Below the pieces are notes generated by a model, which worked only from the letters and a program-made list of their open reading frames with translations, searched no databases and was not told the DNA's origin. 7,300 bases of DNA from RGIG9079 sp964567845 (GTDB lineage: Bacteria > Bacteroidota > Bacteroidia > Bacteroidales > Marinifilaceae). The position numbers and the translations under genes are program-made. Below are positions 1 to 5,064 of the stretch, piece after piece (the first letter of the stretch is position 1; each line of letters starts with the position of its first letter). The DNA is taken from positions 1 through 7,300 of the forward strand of contig CAZMOG010000083.1 of assembly GCA_964567845.1 (NCBI GenBank), written 5' to 3'.

Positions 1-20
1 AAATGACAAACAAAAGAAAA

Positions 21-64
21 CCGGATCAAAAATTACTTTTGACCCGGCCCCTTTTATTTTTTTT
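21..64 (+). terminator. Rho-independent terminator, probably bidirectional
   Basis: An 11-bp stem, ccggatcaaaa (21-31) with ttttgacccgg (37-47), has one G-T wobble and a 5-nt loop attac. On the + strand it is followed by cccc and a long T-rich tract (52-64), which is the classic intrinsic terminator layout. It would end a rightward gene lying left of the window. Read leftward, the hairpin is followed by a T-rich stretch complementary to 1-20, so it could also back up the terminator of the SUI1 operon. Its apex shares 12 nt with the terminator at 5014-5054. Confidence 0.75.
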
Positions 65-85
65 ATACAACTTCTGAAAACAAGA

Positions 86-114
86 GGCTGTCCGATAAAA
101 CTTGTTAGACAGCC
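86..114 (-). terminator. Hairpin terminator of the nfn-SUI1 operon
   Basis: A perfect 7-bp stem, ggctgtc (86-92) with gacagcc (108-114), surrounds a 15-nt loop. It begins 12 nt after the SUI1 stop codon. On the minus strand the stem is preceded by extra G residues and followed by a moderately T-rich run (complement of about 68-85). Position and stem suggest the primary terminator of the leftward operon. The T tract is weak, so termination may rely on the second hairpin at 21-47. Confidence 0.55.
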
Positions 115-126
115 CCCTGATTTAAA

Positions 127-456
127 TTATTTCGTTTTGGTGTAGCCAAGTTTTTTGAGAATTTCAATGGTTTTGGCTTTTTGATCACCTTGAACAAGAA
201 TCTCGCCATCATAGGTGCTTCCTCCAACTCCAAGCTTGTTTTTAAGCTCTTTTGCCAAGGAGTTTAAATCGCTCTCAGTTCCGATGAAACCGGAAATCAG
301 AGTGACAGTTTTTCCTTTACGTTGTTTTGAATCAAGCGACACCCTAAGATTCTGTTTTTCGGGAGCCAAAGTCTCTTGCTCAACCTCCTCGTCATACTCG
401 TATTGGAAGTGGGGATTGGTTGAATAGACAACGTTTATTCTCTCTTTTTTAGCCAT
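127..456 (-). CDS. SUI1/YciH family translation initiation factor homologue
   Basis: The 109-residue product belongs to the SUI1/eIF1 family (bacterial YciH type), whose members bind the small ribosomal subunit and are thought to affect start-codon selection. The SUI1 core runs from about residue 36 to 107. It contains a basic strand rich in K/R (KQRKGKTVTLISGF, about 44-57) and the signature LGVGGSTYDGEILVQG (75-90), followed by the last helix ending KKLGY. Residues 10-35 form an acidic extension (YEYDEEVEQE), which I recall as usual in Bacteroidetes members. The full domain is present, with no sign of truncation. The start is ATG at 454-456, 5 nt after the stop of the upstream gene, so translation is probably coupled and no separate promoter is visible. 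The stop is TAA. Family assignment is firm; the physiological role in these bacteria is not well established. Confidence 0.9.
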   Translation of the reverse strand: MAKKERINVVYSTNPHFQYEYDEEVEQETLAPEKQNLRVSLDSKQRKGKTVTLISGFIGTESDLNSLAKELKNKLGVGGSTYDGEILVQGDQKAKTIEILKKLGYTKTK

Positions 457-461
457 AACTA

Positions 462-2741
462 CTATTTTGAAAGTTCCTCGTGCATTGCTGCTGCAGCTTT
501 ACGTCCATCGCCCATGGCAAGGATTACTGTTGCACCTCCACGCACAATATCTCCACCTGCAAAGATATTGTTTATGTTACTCTGCATGCCATTGTTTACG
601 ACAATGGTTCCGCGTTTTGATACCTCAAGTCCTGCAATTGAACGAGGTACAATCGGGTTTGGTGATACTCCTACAGCAACAATAACCATGTCGGTATCAA
701 GGATAAACTCGCTTCCCTCAACAGGAACCGGGCTTCTTCTGCCTGACTCATCGGGTTCTCCAAGCTCCATTTTCTGGATTTTTGCTCCACAAACGCGTCC
801 TGTTGCATCGGCAATGTACTCAATAGGATTGCAAAGAGTCATAAACTCGCATCCCTCCTCTTTGGCATGTTTCACCTCCTCAAGACGGGCAGGCATCTCA
901 TCCTCGCTTCTGCGATATACAATAATTGCACGCTCTGCACCCATTCTCTTTGCGGTACGAACCGAATCCATTGCGGTGTTTCCTCCACCAACTACAACCA
1001 CATTCTTTCCGCGAATAACCGGAGTCTCAGAGTTTGGACTATCTGCTCCCATCAAATTCACACGGGTCAAATATTCGTTCGATGAAAGGATACCATTACT
1101 GTTTTCGCCCGGAATATTCATAAAGCGGGGTAGTCCCGCTCCCGATGCAACGTAGAATCCCTTATATCCCTGCTCTTCCAAGTGCTGAACAGTGTCGGTC
1201 ATTCCAACAATAAAGTCGGTAACGAATTTAACTCCAATTTTCTTTAGGTTGGTAATCTCGGCATCGACAACGGCATTTGGCAAACGGAACTCGGGAATAC
1301 CATATTTCAATACACCTCCAATTTGGTGAAGTGCTTCGAATACTGTTACATCGTAACCATATTTAGCCATATCACCGGCAAATGACAAACCTGAAGGTCC
1401 TGAACCGATAACTGCAATCTTAATGCCATTTGCAGGGGCAACCTTTGGCAGGGTGGTTTGACCCGATTTTCTTTCGTAGTCTGATGCAAAACGCTCCAAA
1501 TATCCGATTGCTACAGGCTCCTTATGAAGTTTTTGAATGTAGAAACATTTAGACTCACACTGTTTCTCTTGTGGACATACACGTCCGCAAACGGCAGGAA
1601 GAGCACTTGTCTCCTTTAATACTCCGGCAGCCTTGATATACTCTCCTCGCTCGATATTCTTAATGAATCCCGGAATATTGATACCAACAGGACATCCCTC
1701 CATACAGGTGGGATTTACGCAGTCCATGCAACGTTTAGCCTCGGTAACTGCCATCTCTTCGGTTAATCCCAAATTTACCTCCAAGCGTTGGCTTGTTGTT
1801 CTAACCTCTGGCTTTAGTTCCGGCATCTTAACTCGCTTAATTTCAGTACGAGCCTTTCCTGTGATAGCCTTGCGAAGTTCAACACGCCACTCTGCATCGC
1901 GGCTATTGTCTTCAATGTCGTGCTCGTGCTGATAGTGACCCAATTTTGAGCTCTCTTCTGCTTTAAATCCGCCCATCCGCTTTAGCATTTCATCGAAGTC
2001 AACCTGGTGTGCATCGAACTCTGGACCATCAACACATGTAAATCTTGTCTTTCCTCCAACGGTTATGCGGCATGCTCCACACATACCTGTTCCATCGACC
2101 ATAATTGTGTTTAGGCTGACAATTGTCTTAATATCATATTTCTTTGTGGTGAGGGCGCAGAATTTCATCATAATGGCTGGACCGATTGCAACACACAAAT
2201 CAATCTTCTCTCGTGCAATAACTTCCTCCATACCAACTGTAACAACTCCCTTGTTTCCATAACTACCGTCATCGGTCATTACGATAAACTCATCAGAGTA
2301 TTTACGAGCCTCCTTTTCAAGGATAATCAACTCCTTTGTTCTTGCTGCAGCAATGGTAATTACCTTGTTCCCGGCCTCTTTTAATGCCTTGATAATCGGT
2401 AGCAGGGGAGCCATACCAACTCCACCTCCGCAGGCAAGAACAGTTCCAACCTTTTCAATATCGGGTCGCCGGCCCAGCGGTGCGCCAACATCGGTTCTAT
2501 AATCGCCGTCGTTCAAATAACAAAGTCTTGACGACGCAGCTCCAATTTGCTGAACTACCAATGTAATGGTTCCTTTCTCTATGTTTGCGTCTGAAATAGT
2601 TAACGGAACTCTTTCACCCATCTCTCCAACTCTCACAATTATAAAGTTACCCGGGCGGCGTGACTTTGCAATAAGCGGAGCCTCTACCTCAAACTGAAAA
2701 ACCTTCTCAGAAAACTGTTTTTTGCTAACAATACGGTTCAT
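462..2741 (-). CDS. Fused NfnA-NfnB-like NADH-dependent ferredoxin:NADP+ oxidoreductase (often annotated as DHOD-B NAD-binding subunit/glutamate synthase small subunit)
   Basis: This 759-residue flavoprotein joins two parts. Residues 1 to about 290 are ferredoxin-NADP reductase-like (NfnA/SudB/PyrK type): a flavin-binding GERVPLTISD (42-51), a nucleotide-binding ACGGGVGMAP (103-112), and a C-terminal [2Fe-2S] motif with Asp216, Cys221, Cys224 and Cys236. The junction is near 295-312 (RVKMPELKPEVR resembles a typical NfnB start). The second part is GltD/NfnB-like. Eight cysteines (338, 341, 346, 350, 385, 389, 395, 399) could hold two [4Fe-4S] clusters. FAD binding is at GSGPSGL (446-452), NADPH binding at VGGGNTAMD (584-592), and the final FAD motif is IFAGGDIVRGGATVI (726-740). 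Separate NfnAB proteins catalyse NADH + 2 reduced Fd + 2 NADP+ to 2 NADPH. No glutamate synthase large subunit is nearby, which argues against a GltD role. Start ATG at 2739-2741 and stop TAG. It is cytoplasmic and co-transcribed with the SUI1 gene. Fold and cofactors are firm; the bifurcating reaction is inferred. Confidence 0.88.
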   Translation of the reverse strand: MNRIVSKKQFSEKVFQFEVEAPLIAKSRRPGNFIIVRVGEMGERVPLTISDANIEKGTITLVVQQIGAASSRLCYLNDGDYRTDVGAPLGRRPDIEKVGTVLACGGGVGMAPLLPIIKALKEAGNKVITIAAARTKELIILEKEARKYSDEFIVMTDDGSYGNKGVVTVGMEEVIAREKIDLCVAIGPAIMMKFCALTTKKYDIKTIVSLNTIMVDGTGMCGACRITVGGKTRFTCVDGPEFDAHQVDFDEMLKRMGGFKAEESSKLGHYQHEHDIEDNSRDAEWRVELRKAITGKARTEIKRVKMPELKPEVRTTSQRLEVNLGLTEEMAVTEAKRCMDCVNPTCMEGCPVGINIPGFIKNIERGEYIKAAGVLKETSALPAVCGRVCPQEKQCESKCFYIQKLHKEPVAIGYLERFASDYERKSGQTTLPKVAPANGIKIAVIGSGPSGLSFAGDMAKYGYDVTVFEALHQIGGVLKYGIPEFRLPNAVVDAEITNLKKIGVKFVTDFIVGMTDTVQHLEEQGYKGFYVASGAGLPRFMNIPGENSNGILSSNEYLTRVNLMGADSPNSETPVIRGKNVVVVGGGNTAMDSVRTAKRMGAERAIIVYRRSEDEMPARLEEVKHAKEEGCEFMTLCNPIEYIADATGRVCGAKIQKMELGEPDESGRRSPVPVEGSEFILDTDMVIVAVGVSPNPIVPRSIAGLEVSKRGTIVVNNGMQSNINNIFAGGDIVRGGATVILAMGDGRKAAAAMHEELSK

Positions 2742-2767
2742 AGTAATAAATTAAATGTGTCAAAGTA

Positions 2768-2803
2768 CAAAGGTATAAATTTTTTTTAACTAACTTCGCC
2801 AAA
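2768..2803 (-). promoter_or_regulatory. Bacteroidetes-type promoter for the nfn-SUI1 operon
   Basis: On the minus strand TACCTTTG (complement of 2768-2775) matches the Bacteroides -7 consensus TAnnTTTG exactly. A TTTG (complement of 2800-2803) lies 24 nt upstream. That is a few bases further than the usual -33 spacing, so this upstream half is uncertain. Transcription would start near 2761-2764, leaving a leader of about 20 nt before the ATG. The leader is A/T-rich and has no Shine-Dalgarno sequence, as is usual in this phylum. Confidence 0.6.
2791..2798 (+). promoter_or_regulatory. Possible -7 element for the sugar-kinase operon
   Basis: TAACTTCG matches the Bacteroidetes -7 consensus TAnnTTTG except at one position, and lies 24 nt before the ATG at 2823. 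I see no TTTG at the expected -33 distance; that region is the A/T-rich stretch and the opposing promoter. A second candidate, TAAATTTT (2777-2784), also has one mismatch. The gene must have a promoter in this 81-bp gap unless it is read through from elsewhere, so a site is expected, but the exact one is weakly supported. Confidence 0.3.
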
Positions 2804-2822
2804 TATTAGTGATTAACAGTGT

Positions 2823-3851
2823 ATGGTAATAAGAAGTAAGGCTCCATTGAGATTGGGATTGGCAGGCGGAGGCAGTGATGTTTCGCCATATAGCGACATA
2901 TATGGAGGTTTGGTGCTCAATGCCACCATTAATATGTATGCCTATTGTTCAATCGAGGAGACTGATTCCGATACAATTGATATTGTTGCAACAGATTTGC
3001 AACAAGAGGCAAGTTATCCAATTTCAGATTCTCTGCCGATAAATGGTACTTTGGATTTGCATAAAGGAGTGTATAATAGGGTTGTAAAGGATTATGGGGC
3101 GAGGCCTCGCTCATTCAGAGTAACTACATATTCCGATGCACCGGCAGGCTCGGGTCTTGGGTCTTCATCGACAATGGTGGTGGCAATTCTTAAGGCTTTT
3201 GTGGAGTGGTTGAACCTGCCAATGGGCGATTACGAGATAGCAAATCTTGCATATAAAATTGAACGCGAGGATTTGGCTCTTAGTGGAGGAAAGCAGGATC
3301 AGTATGCAGCCGCTTTCGGTGGATTTAACTTTATGGAGTTCCTTTCAGATAACCATGTGATTGTGAATCCGTTGAGGGTGAAACGTTGGATTGTTGACGA
3401 GTTAGAATCAAGTATGGTTCTTTACTATACCGGAGCTTCACGCAGTTCGGCAAAGATAATTGATGAGCAGAAAAAGAACACTTCAAATGGAAATTCCGTA
3501 GCTATAGAGGCAATGCATCGCATAAAGCAGAGTGCAAAGGATATGAAAGATGTGCTTCTTCGCGGCGATATTCAGGGATTTGCTGAGATTCTTGGGCGAG
3601 GCTGGGAGGATAAGAAGAAGATGGCAACATCGATTACAAATCCAATGATTCAGCAAGTTATGGATGTTGCCATGCAGGCAGGAGCAATTGCCGGAAAGGT
3701 GAGTGGCGCCGGTGGTGGAGGTTTTATTATGTTTGTTGTGAAGCCAACACATAAGAAACAGGTAATGAGGGAACTTGAAAAGCTTGATGGTCAAGTCATG
3801 CATTTCCAGTTCAGTGATGGTGGTACTCATGGGTGGAAGATTTATGATTAG
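2823..3851 (+). CDS. GHMP-family sugar kinase, HddA-like (D-glycero-alpha-D-manno-heptose 7-phosphate kinase type)
   Basis: The 342-residue product has all the landmarks of a GHMP kinase. Motif 1 is APLRLGLAGGGSDV (7-20). The ATP-binding motif 2 is APAGSGLGSSSTM (106-118). An acidic IEREDL (146-151) and GGKQDQYAAAFGG (155-167) follow, and glycine-rich motif 3 is KVSGAGGGGFIMF (292-304). The GGGSDV start, the GGKQDQYAAAFGG block and the length resemble the heptose-7-phosphate kinase/HddA subgroup, which makes the heptose 1,7-bisphosphate precursor of GDP-heptose for surface glycans. Fucokinase-like or other sugar-1-phosphate kinases of the same subgroup are possible, so substrate is inferred and I give no symbol. 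ATG is the only in-frame start near the conserved N-terminus, after an A/T-rich leader. It is the first gene of a rightward operon; the next genes follow after 63 and 46 nt on the same strand. No HddC or GmhA/GmhB partner is in view. Cytoplasmic; no signal peptide. Confidence 0.85.
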   Translation: MVIRSKAPLRLGLAGGGSDVSPYSDIYGGLVLNATINMYAYCSIEETDSDTIDIVATDLQQEASYPISDSLPINGTLDLHKGVYNRVVKDYGARPRSFRVTTYSDAPAGSGLGSSSTMVVAILKAFVEWLNLPMGDYEIANLAYKIEREDLALSGGKQDQYAAAFGGFNFMEFLSDNHVIVNPLRVKRWIVDELESSMVLYYTGASRSSAKIIDEQKKNTSNGNSVAIEAMHRIKQSAKDMKDVLLRGDIQGFAEILGRGWEDKKKMATSITNPMIQQVMDVAMQAGAIAGKVSGAGGGGFIMFVVKPTHKKQVMRELEKLDGQVMHFQFSDGGTHGWKIYD

Positions 3852-3856
3852 TTGAG

Positions 3857-3881
3857 AGTTAGGAGTGACCAGTTAGGAGTT
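3857..3881 (+). repeat. 25-bp intergenic repeat, copy 1
   Basis: This copy starts 5 nt after the kinase stop codon. It matches the copy at 4393-4417 at 22 of 25 positions in the same orientation, with a shared core GGAGTGACCAGT. It is itself an imperfect tandem: AGTTAGGAGT occurs at 3857-3866 and again at 3871-3880, separated by GACC. Its role is unknown. Confidence 0.7.
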
Positions 3882-3914
3882 GTTCAATAAGTGAAAATTA
3901 AAGATAATAAAATT

Positions 3915-4391
3915 ATGGAGAAGAGAGAGGTTCAAATTAGTTATAGGATTGTGAAAGCTGAGACAAAGCAATTTGCAATCTTCCCTGATAAATTAACCGT
4001 AGGTCAAGAGCTTAAGATTAATGCTCAGTTTAATTTTGCAGCAAAGGTAGAGGAGAGAAGTTTGGCATGTACGGCAACTGTAAACTTTATGCAGAGCGAG
4101 CAGGTTGTTTTGGTTGCGCAGTTTACATTGATTTTTGCAATGCCTGCAGAGACTTTTATTGCCTTTGAAGTTTCCGATGGTTGGAGTGTTCCTGTACAGT
4201 TCTTGCGTCATTTGGCAATGGAGACATCGACAACAATGCGCGGAGTGTTGCTTGCTAAGTGCGAGGGAACTCCGATTAGTGGAATTATCTTGCCGACATT
4301 CAATATGGGGGCAGTAATCAAGGATAATTTCAATATCAAGAGAAAGAATTCTGATTTTGTTGTTGATCCGACCAACTTGGCACAGGCTTGA
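3915..4391 (+). CDS. Putative SecB-like protein (divergent chaperone fold)
   Basis: I do not recognise this protein by a strong motif. Its layout resembles SecB, the tetrameric cytoplasmic chaperone that holds proteins unfolded for export. It has 158 residues. Three to four long alternating strands (about 30-75: ELKINAQFNF, ACTATVNFM, VLVAQFTLIF) are followed by a helix (about 91-114, VPVQFLRHLAMETSTTMRG). Next comes EGTPISGIILPTFNM (117-131), similar in position and pattern to SecB's 'RGTFPxLxLAPVNF'. The helix appears about four residues longer than in SecB. There is no signal peptide or membrane segment. The start chosen is ATG 3915, after an A-rich leader typical of the phylum. An in-frame GTG at 3891 would add eight residues (KIKDNKI-type) and has an AGGAG 11 nt upstream, so it cannot be excluded. 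It lies between a sugar kinase and rfbC in one operon, which suggests a link to surface glycan or envelope biogenesis. The SecB relation is inference; a hypothetical protein of unknown fold is the alternative. Confidence 0.45.
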   Translation: MEKREVQISYRIVKAETKQFAIFPDKLTVGQELKINAQFNFAAKVEERSLACTATVNFMQSEQVVLVAQFTLIFAMPAETFIAFEVSDGWSVPVQFLRHLAMETSTTMRGVLLAKCEGTPISGIILPTFNMGAVIKDNFNIKRKNSDFVVDPTNLAQA

Positions 4392-4392
4392 T

Positions 4393-4417
4393 AGTTGGGA
4401 GTGACCAGTCTGGAGTT
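4393..4417 (+). repeat. 25-bp intergenic repeat, copy 2
   Basis: This copy starts 1 nt after the stop of the SecB-like gene and precedes rfbC by 20 nt. It differs from copy 1 (3857-3881) at only three positions (5, 18 and 19 of the repeat). The internal tandem is more decayed here: AGTTGGGAGT, then GACC, then AGTCTGGAGT. Confidence 0.7.
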
Positions 4418-4437
4418 TAAAATAAAATAGTGCTGAT

Positions 4438-4992
4438 ATGAATGTAATAGAGACTGAAATACCGGGAGTAATAATTATCGAGCCAAGAATTTTTGAAGAT
4501 GCTCGTGGTTATTTCTTCGAATCATTTTCTCAGAAAGAGTTTAATGAGAAAGTTGCAAATATAACCTTTGTTCAAGATAATGAGAGTAAGTCAAGTTATG
4601 GCGTAATGCGTGGCTTGCATTACCAGAAACCTCCATACACACAAAGCAAATTGGTACGTGTGGTTAAGGGAGCCGTGCTTGATGTTGCGGTTGATGTGCG
4701 CAAGGGTAGTCCGACATACGGAAAACATGTAGCAGTAGAGTTGACAGCGGAAAATCACAGACAATTCTTTATACCTCAGGGGTTTGCTCATGGTTTTGTG
4801 GTTTTGAGCGAAGAGGCAATTTTCCAATATAAGTGTGATAATTTCTACGCTCCACAGAGTGAAGGCGGTATTTCTATACTTGATGAATCATTGGGAATCG
4901 ATTGGAAGATTCCAATGGAGAAGGCTCTCCTTTCCGATAAAGATAAAAAGCATCCGAAACTTGCAGATGCTCCGATTGATTTTGAATATTAG
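4438..4992 (+). CDS. rfbC: dTDP-4-dehydrorhamnose 3,5-epimerase
   Basis: RmlC/RfbC converts dTDP-4-dehydro-6-deoxy-glucose to dTDP-4-dehydro-L-rhamnose, the third step of dTDP-L-rhamnose synthesis, in the cytoplasm. The 184-residue length is normal for this cupin epimerase. Visible motifs are RGYFFESF (23-30), FVQDNESKSSYGVMRGLHYQ (44-63, with catalytic-type His61), LVRVVKGAVLDVAVDVRKGSP (72-92, substrate-site basic residues), PQGFAHGF (113-120) and Tyr131 in FQYKC. The segment ILDESLGIDW (147-156) corresponds to the usual NDPxxxIxW, with Asp149 in the conserved acid position but Glu in place of Pro. ATG 4438 fits the family N-terminus (IPGVIIIEPRIFEDARG). It is the last gene of the rightward operon, 22 nt before a strong terminator hairpin. 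The other rhamnose genes (rfbA, rfbB, rfbD) are not in the window, so this copy is detached from, or on the far side of, any complete pathway cluster. Confidence 0.93.
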   Translation: MNVIETEIPGVIIIEPRIFEDARGYFFESFSQKEFNEKVANITFVQDNESKSSYGVMRGLHYQKPPYTQSKLVRVVKGAVLDVAVDVRKGSPTYGKHVAVELTAENHRQFFIPQGFAHGFVVLSEEAIFQYKCDNFYAPQSEGGISILDESLGIDWKIPMEKALLSDKDKKHPKLADAPIDFEY

Positions 4993-5013
4993 TCAAGTTG
5001 ATTAAAATATGAT

Positions 5014-5054
5014 GGGGATGACGAAAAATTACTTTAGTCATCCCCTTTTTGTTT
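5014..5054 (+). terminator. Strong rho-independent terminator after rfbC, likely bidirectional
   Basis: A perfect 9-bp stem, ggggatgac (5014-5022) with gtcatcccc (5037-5045), is followed directly by TTTTTGTTT. The 14-nt apex may extend the stem by three A-T pairs after one mismatch. It begins 22 nt past the rfbC stop. It also lies 11-20 nt beyond the stop of the converging leftward gene. The T-rich complement of 4999-5013 on the other side makes it usable in both directions. Confidence 0.88.
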
Positions 5055-5064
5055 AATCTCTTAT

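Noticed and set aside
84..116. GAGGCTGTC...GACAGCCCC as insertion-sequence ends
   Set aside because: Similar words occur at ends of some Bacteroidetes insertion sequences, but here the two arms are only 15 nt apart, enclose no transposase and sit right after a gene stop. A terminator hairpin explains them better.
514..1155. Long open frame on the + strand (213 residues) opposite the Nfn-like gene
   Set aside because: It lies wholly antisense to a gene with intact cofactor motifs. Its product is Ser/Thr/Pro-rich low-complexity sequence with no recognisable motif, as expected of a shadow frame.
462..2741. Glutamate synthase small subunit (gltD) as the function
   Set aside because: The C-terminal half is GltD-like. 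However, the N-terminal reductase half with a [2Fe-2S] motif and the absence of a nearby large subunit fit a fused Nfn-type enzyme better.
3591..3853. Frameshift or early end of the sugar kinase
   Set aside because: Motif 3 and the usual C-terminus (GGTHGWKIYD) are present in frame, and the 342-residue length is normal.
3857..4417. The two 25-bp copies as a CRISPR or other repeat array
   Set aside because: There are only two copies, 511 bp apart with a complete gene between them, no regular spacer and no cas genes.
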